From CAIKZZ01 sp035524495 (GTDB lineage: Bacteria; Pseudomonadota; Gammaproteobacteria; Steroidobacterales; Steroidobacteraceae), in the NCBI GenBank assembly GCA_035524495.1, contig DATKOR010000005.1, positions 1-39,691 of the forward strand: 39,691 nucleotides of DNA. Reading direction: 5' to 3'. Position 1 is the stretch's first letter. The number at the start of each line of letters is the position of its first letter. Below the pieces are notes generated by a model. The model saw nothing but the letters and a program-made list of their open reading frames with translations. It searched no databases and was not told where the DNA came from. Shown here one piece after another: positions 38,707 through 39,691 of this stretch. Position numbers and translations under genes: made by a program.

Positions 38707-39212
38707 CCCGACCGATCGTCCATGTCCCCGACCCCAAGCTCGATCTGCTGCTCGAGCGCGTCGTCGACGTGCCGAGGGAACTCGTCTGGGCGTGCTGGAC
38801 CGTCCCTGACCACCTGAAGAAATGGTTCACGCCGGCGCCGTGGCAGACGATCGACTGCGAGATCGACCTGCGGCCCGGCGGCGTCTTCCGCACCGTGATG
38901 CGCGGGCCCGAGGGCCAGACGATGGACAACTCGGGCTGCTTCCTCGAGATCGTCCCGGCCGAGAAGCTGGTGTGGACCGGAGCCCTCGGCCCGGGCTACC
39001 GGCCGCGCTCCGCGGCCGTGATGCGCCAGGTCCCGTTCCTGATGACGGCCGTGATCTCGCTGAGCGCCGAGGGCGCCGGCACGCGCTACCGCGCGCTCGT
39101 GGTCCACGGCGACGAGGCCGGGCGCGAGGCGCACGAGAAGATGGGCTTTCACACCGGCTGGGGCAAGGCGCTCGAGCAGCTCGTCGACGTCGCGAAACGC
39201 CTGCCGCGCTGA
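38703..39212 (+). CDS. SRPBCC/AHSA1-domain protein (third pair)
   Basis: A 169-residue helix-grip protein. DLLLERVVDVPRELVWACW, then HLKKWFTPAPWQTIDCEIDL and RPGGVFRTVMRGPEGQ, are strong AHSA1-family stretches. EKMGFHTGWGKALEQLVDVA is the C-terminal helix. It is coupled to arsR3 by a 4-base overlap and is the last gene of the island before tadA. Confidence 0.92.
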   Translation: MTRPIVHVPDPKLDLLLERVVDVPRELVWACWTVPDHLKKWFTPAPWQTIDCEIDLRPGGVFRTVMRGPEGQTMDNSGCFLEIVPAEKLVWTGALGPGYRPRSAAVMRQVPFLMTAVISLSAEGAGTRYRALVVHGDEAGREAHEKMGFHTGWGKALEQLVDVAKRLPR

Positions 39213-39253
39213 ACCGGCGGCGGCACGGGACTTGGGATCCGGGCCGCCCCGGC

Positions 39254-39270
39254 GCCTCGGCAGCCGAGGC
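39254..39270 (+). terminator. GC hairpin before tadA
   Basis: GCCTCGG and CCGAGGC form a perfect 7-bp stem around CAG, 41 bases after the SRPBCC stop. No T-run follows. It may mark the end of the arsR3 transcript. Confidence 0.35.
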
Positions 39271-39289
39271 CGCGCGCCCGAAATGCCGT

Positions 39290-39295
39290 TATCCT
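39290..39295 (+). promoter_or_regulatory. Possible -10 element for tadA
   Basis: TATCCT ends 7 bases before the tadA ATG, with no ribosome-binding site between. It is another candidate for a near-leaderless start. Confidence 0.3.
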
Positions 39296-39302
39296 CTGCG
39301 CC

Positions 39303-39691
39303 ATGAGTGAACGGGACGCCACGGTCAGCGCGCGCGACGACGTCGACTACATGCGTCGCGCGCTCGAGCTCGCGCGCACGGCCGAGTCGGCCGACGAGGT
39401 GCCGGTCGGGGCCGTCGTCGTCACGCCGGACGGCCGCATCGTCGGCGAGGGCTGGAACCAGCCGGTCGCGAGCCACGATCCGACCGCGCACGCGGAGATC
39501 GTCGCGCTGCGCGCCGCGGGGCGCGCGCTCGGGAGCTACCGCCTCGGCGGCGCGACGCTGTACGTGACGCTCGAGCCCTGCGCGATGTGCATCGCGGCGA
39601 TGGTGCACGCGCGCATCGCCCGGCTCGTGTTCGGCGCCTGGGACCCGCGCCAGGGCGCGGCCGGAAGCGCCTTCGACCTGACGCGCTCGCG
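39303..39691 (+). CDS. tadA: tRNA-specific adenosine deaminase, N-terminal part
   Basis: TadA converts the wobble adenosine of tRNA-Arg(ACG) to inosine, and is usually essential. The gene runs off the right edge after 129 codons. Visible are YMRRALELARTAES, EVPVGAVVV, the zinc and catalytic residues His63/Glu65 (TAHAEIVALR) and the zinc cysteines Cys93/Cys96 (TLEPCAMCIAAM). ARIARLVFGAWDPRQGAAGS follows. It resumes the backbone order that guaA left off. Confidence 0.95.
   Translation, partial: MSERDATVSARDDVDYMRRALELARTAESADEVPVGAVVVTPDGRIVGEGWNQPVASHDPTAHAEIVALRAAGRALGSYRLGGATLYVTLEPCAMCIAAMVHARIARLVFGAWDPRQGAAGSAFDLTRS

Noticed and set aside
1..39691. tRNA, rRNA, CRISPR arrays and phage integrase/att sites
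   Set aside because: Looked for on both strands; no cloverleaf with CCA-end context, no regularly spaced direct repeats, and no integrase motif was found.

Overview
The window is very GC-rich (about 70% by eye) and gene-dense. It looks like chromosomal backbone of a gammaproteobacterium. The evidence is gene order: queA-tgt-yajC-secD-secF, suhB/trmJ, iscS-iscU-like-iscA, ndk-rlmN-pilF-rodZ, hisS-yfgM-bamB-der, xseA, guaB-guaA and finally tadA follow the order known from Pseudomonas-type gammaproteobacteria. I cannot fix the family. A high-GC lineage near the Xanthomonadales/Steroidobacterales is a guess. No tRNA, rRNA or CRISPR array was seen.

Layout. 1-1741: end of an ECF-type sigma factor, a one-TM putative anti-sigma protein and a secreted two-PDZ protein. 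1774-7169: queuosine synthesis (queA, tgt) and the SecDF-YajC translocase subunits. 7188-11400: three membrane proteins (TerC family, Kup, APC permease) between secF and suhB. 11416-17380: suhB (minus), trmJ, a reduced and unusual ISC cluster, ndk, rlmN and pilF-like. 17377-22858: rodZ, hisS, yfgM, bamB and der, for cell shape, translation, outer-membrane assembly and ribosome maturation. 22865-27319: xseA (minus) and the guaB-guaA purine operon.

27320-39302 is about 12 kb lying between guaA and tadA, which are normally close together. Its left part (27.3-30.7 kb) is visibly richer in A/T: a DUF4143 ATPase, a MazE/AbrB-VapC toxin-antitoxin pair and decayed fragments of a lipoprotein and a beta-propeller protein. 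The centre (30.7-33.6 kb) is a minus-strand redox cassette (EthD-like, GMC oxidoreductase, SDR). The right part (34.0-39.2 kb) holds three separate ArsR-SRPBCC gene pairs, a DUF1801 protein, two tandem DUF899 thioredoxin-like proteins and an unlisted 50-codon cysteine-rich mini-gene. Two of the three ArsR genes have clear palindromic operator candidates on their own promoters. tadA runs off the right edge.

Most noteworthy: (i) the IscU-like protein keeps only one of three cluster-ligand cysteines and has a degenerate chaperone motif, in a locus that also lacks iscR, hscBA and fdx; (ii) the array of three self-regulated ArsR-SRPBCC modules around paired DUF899 genes; (iii) a perfect-consensus promoter with two 27-bp-phased palindromes at 35.65-35.70 kb.
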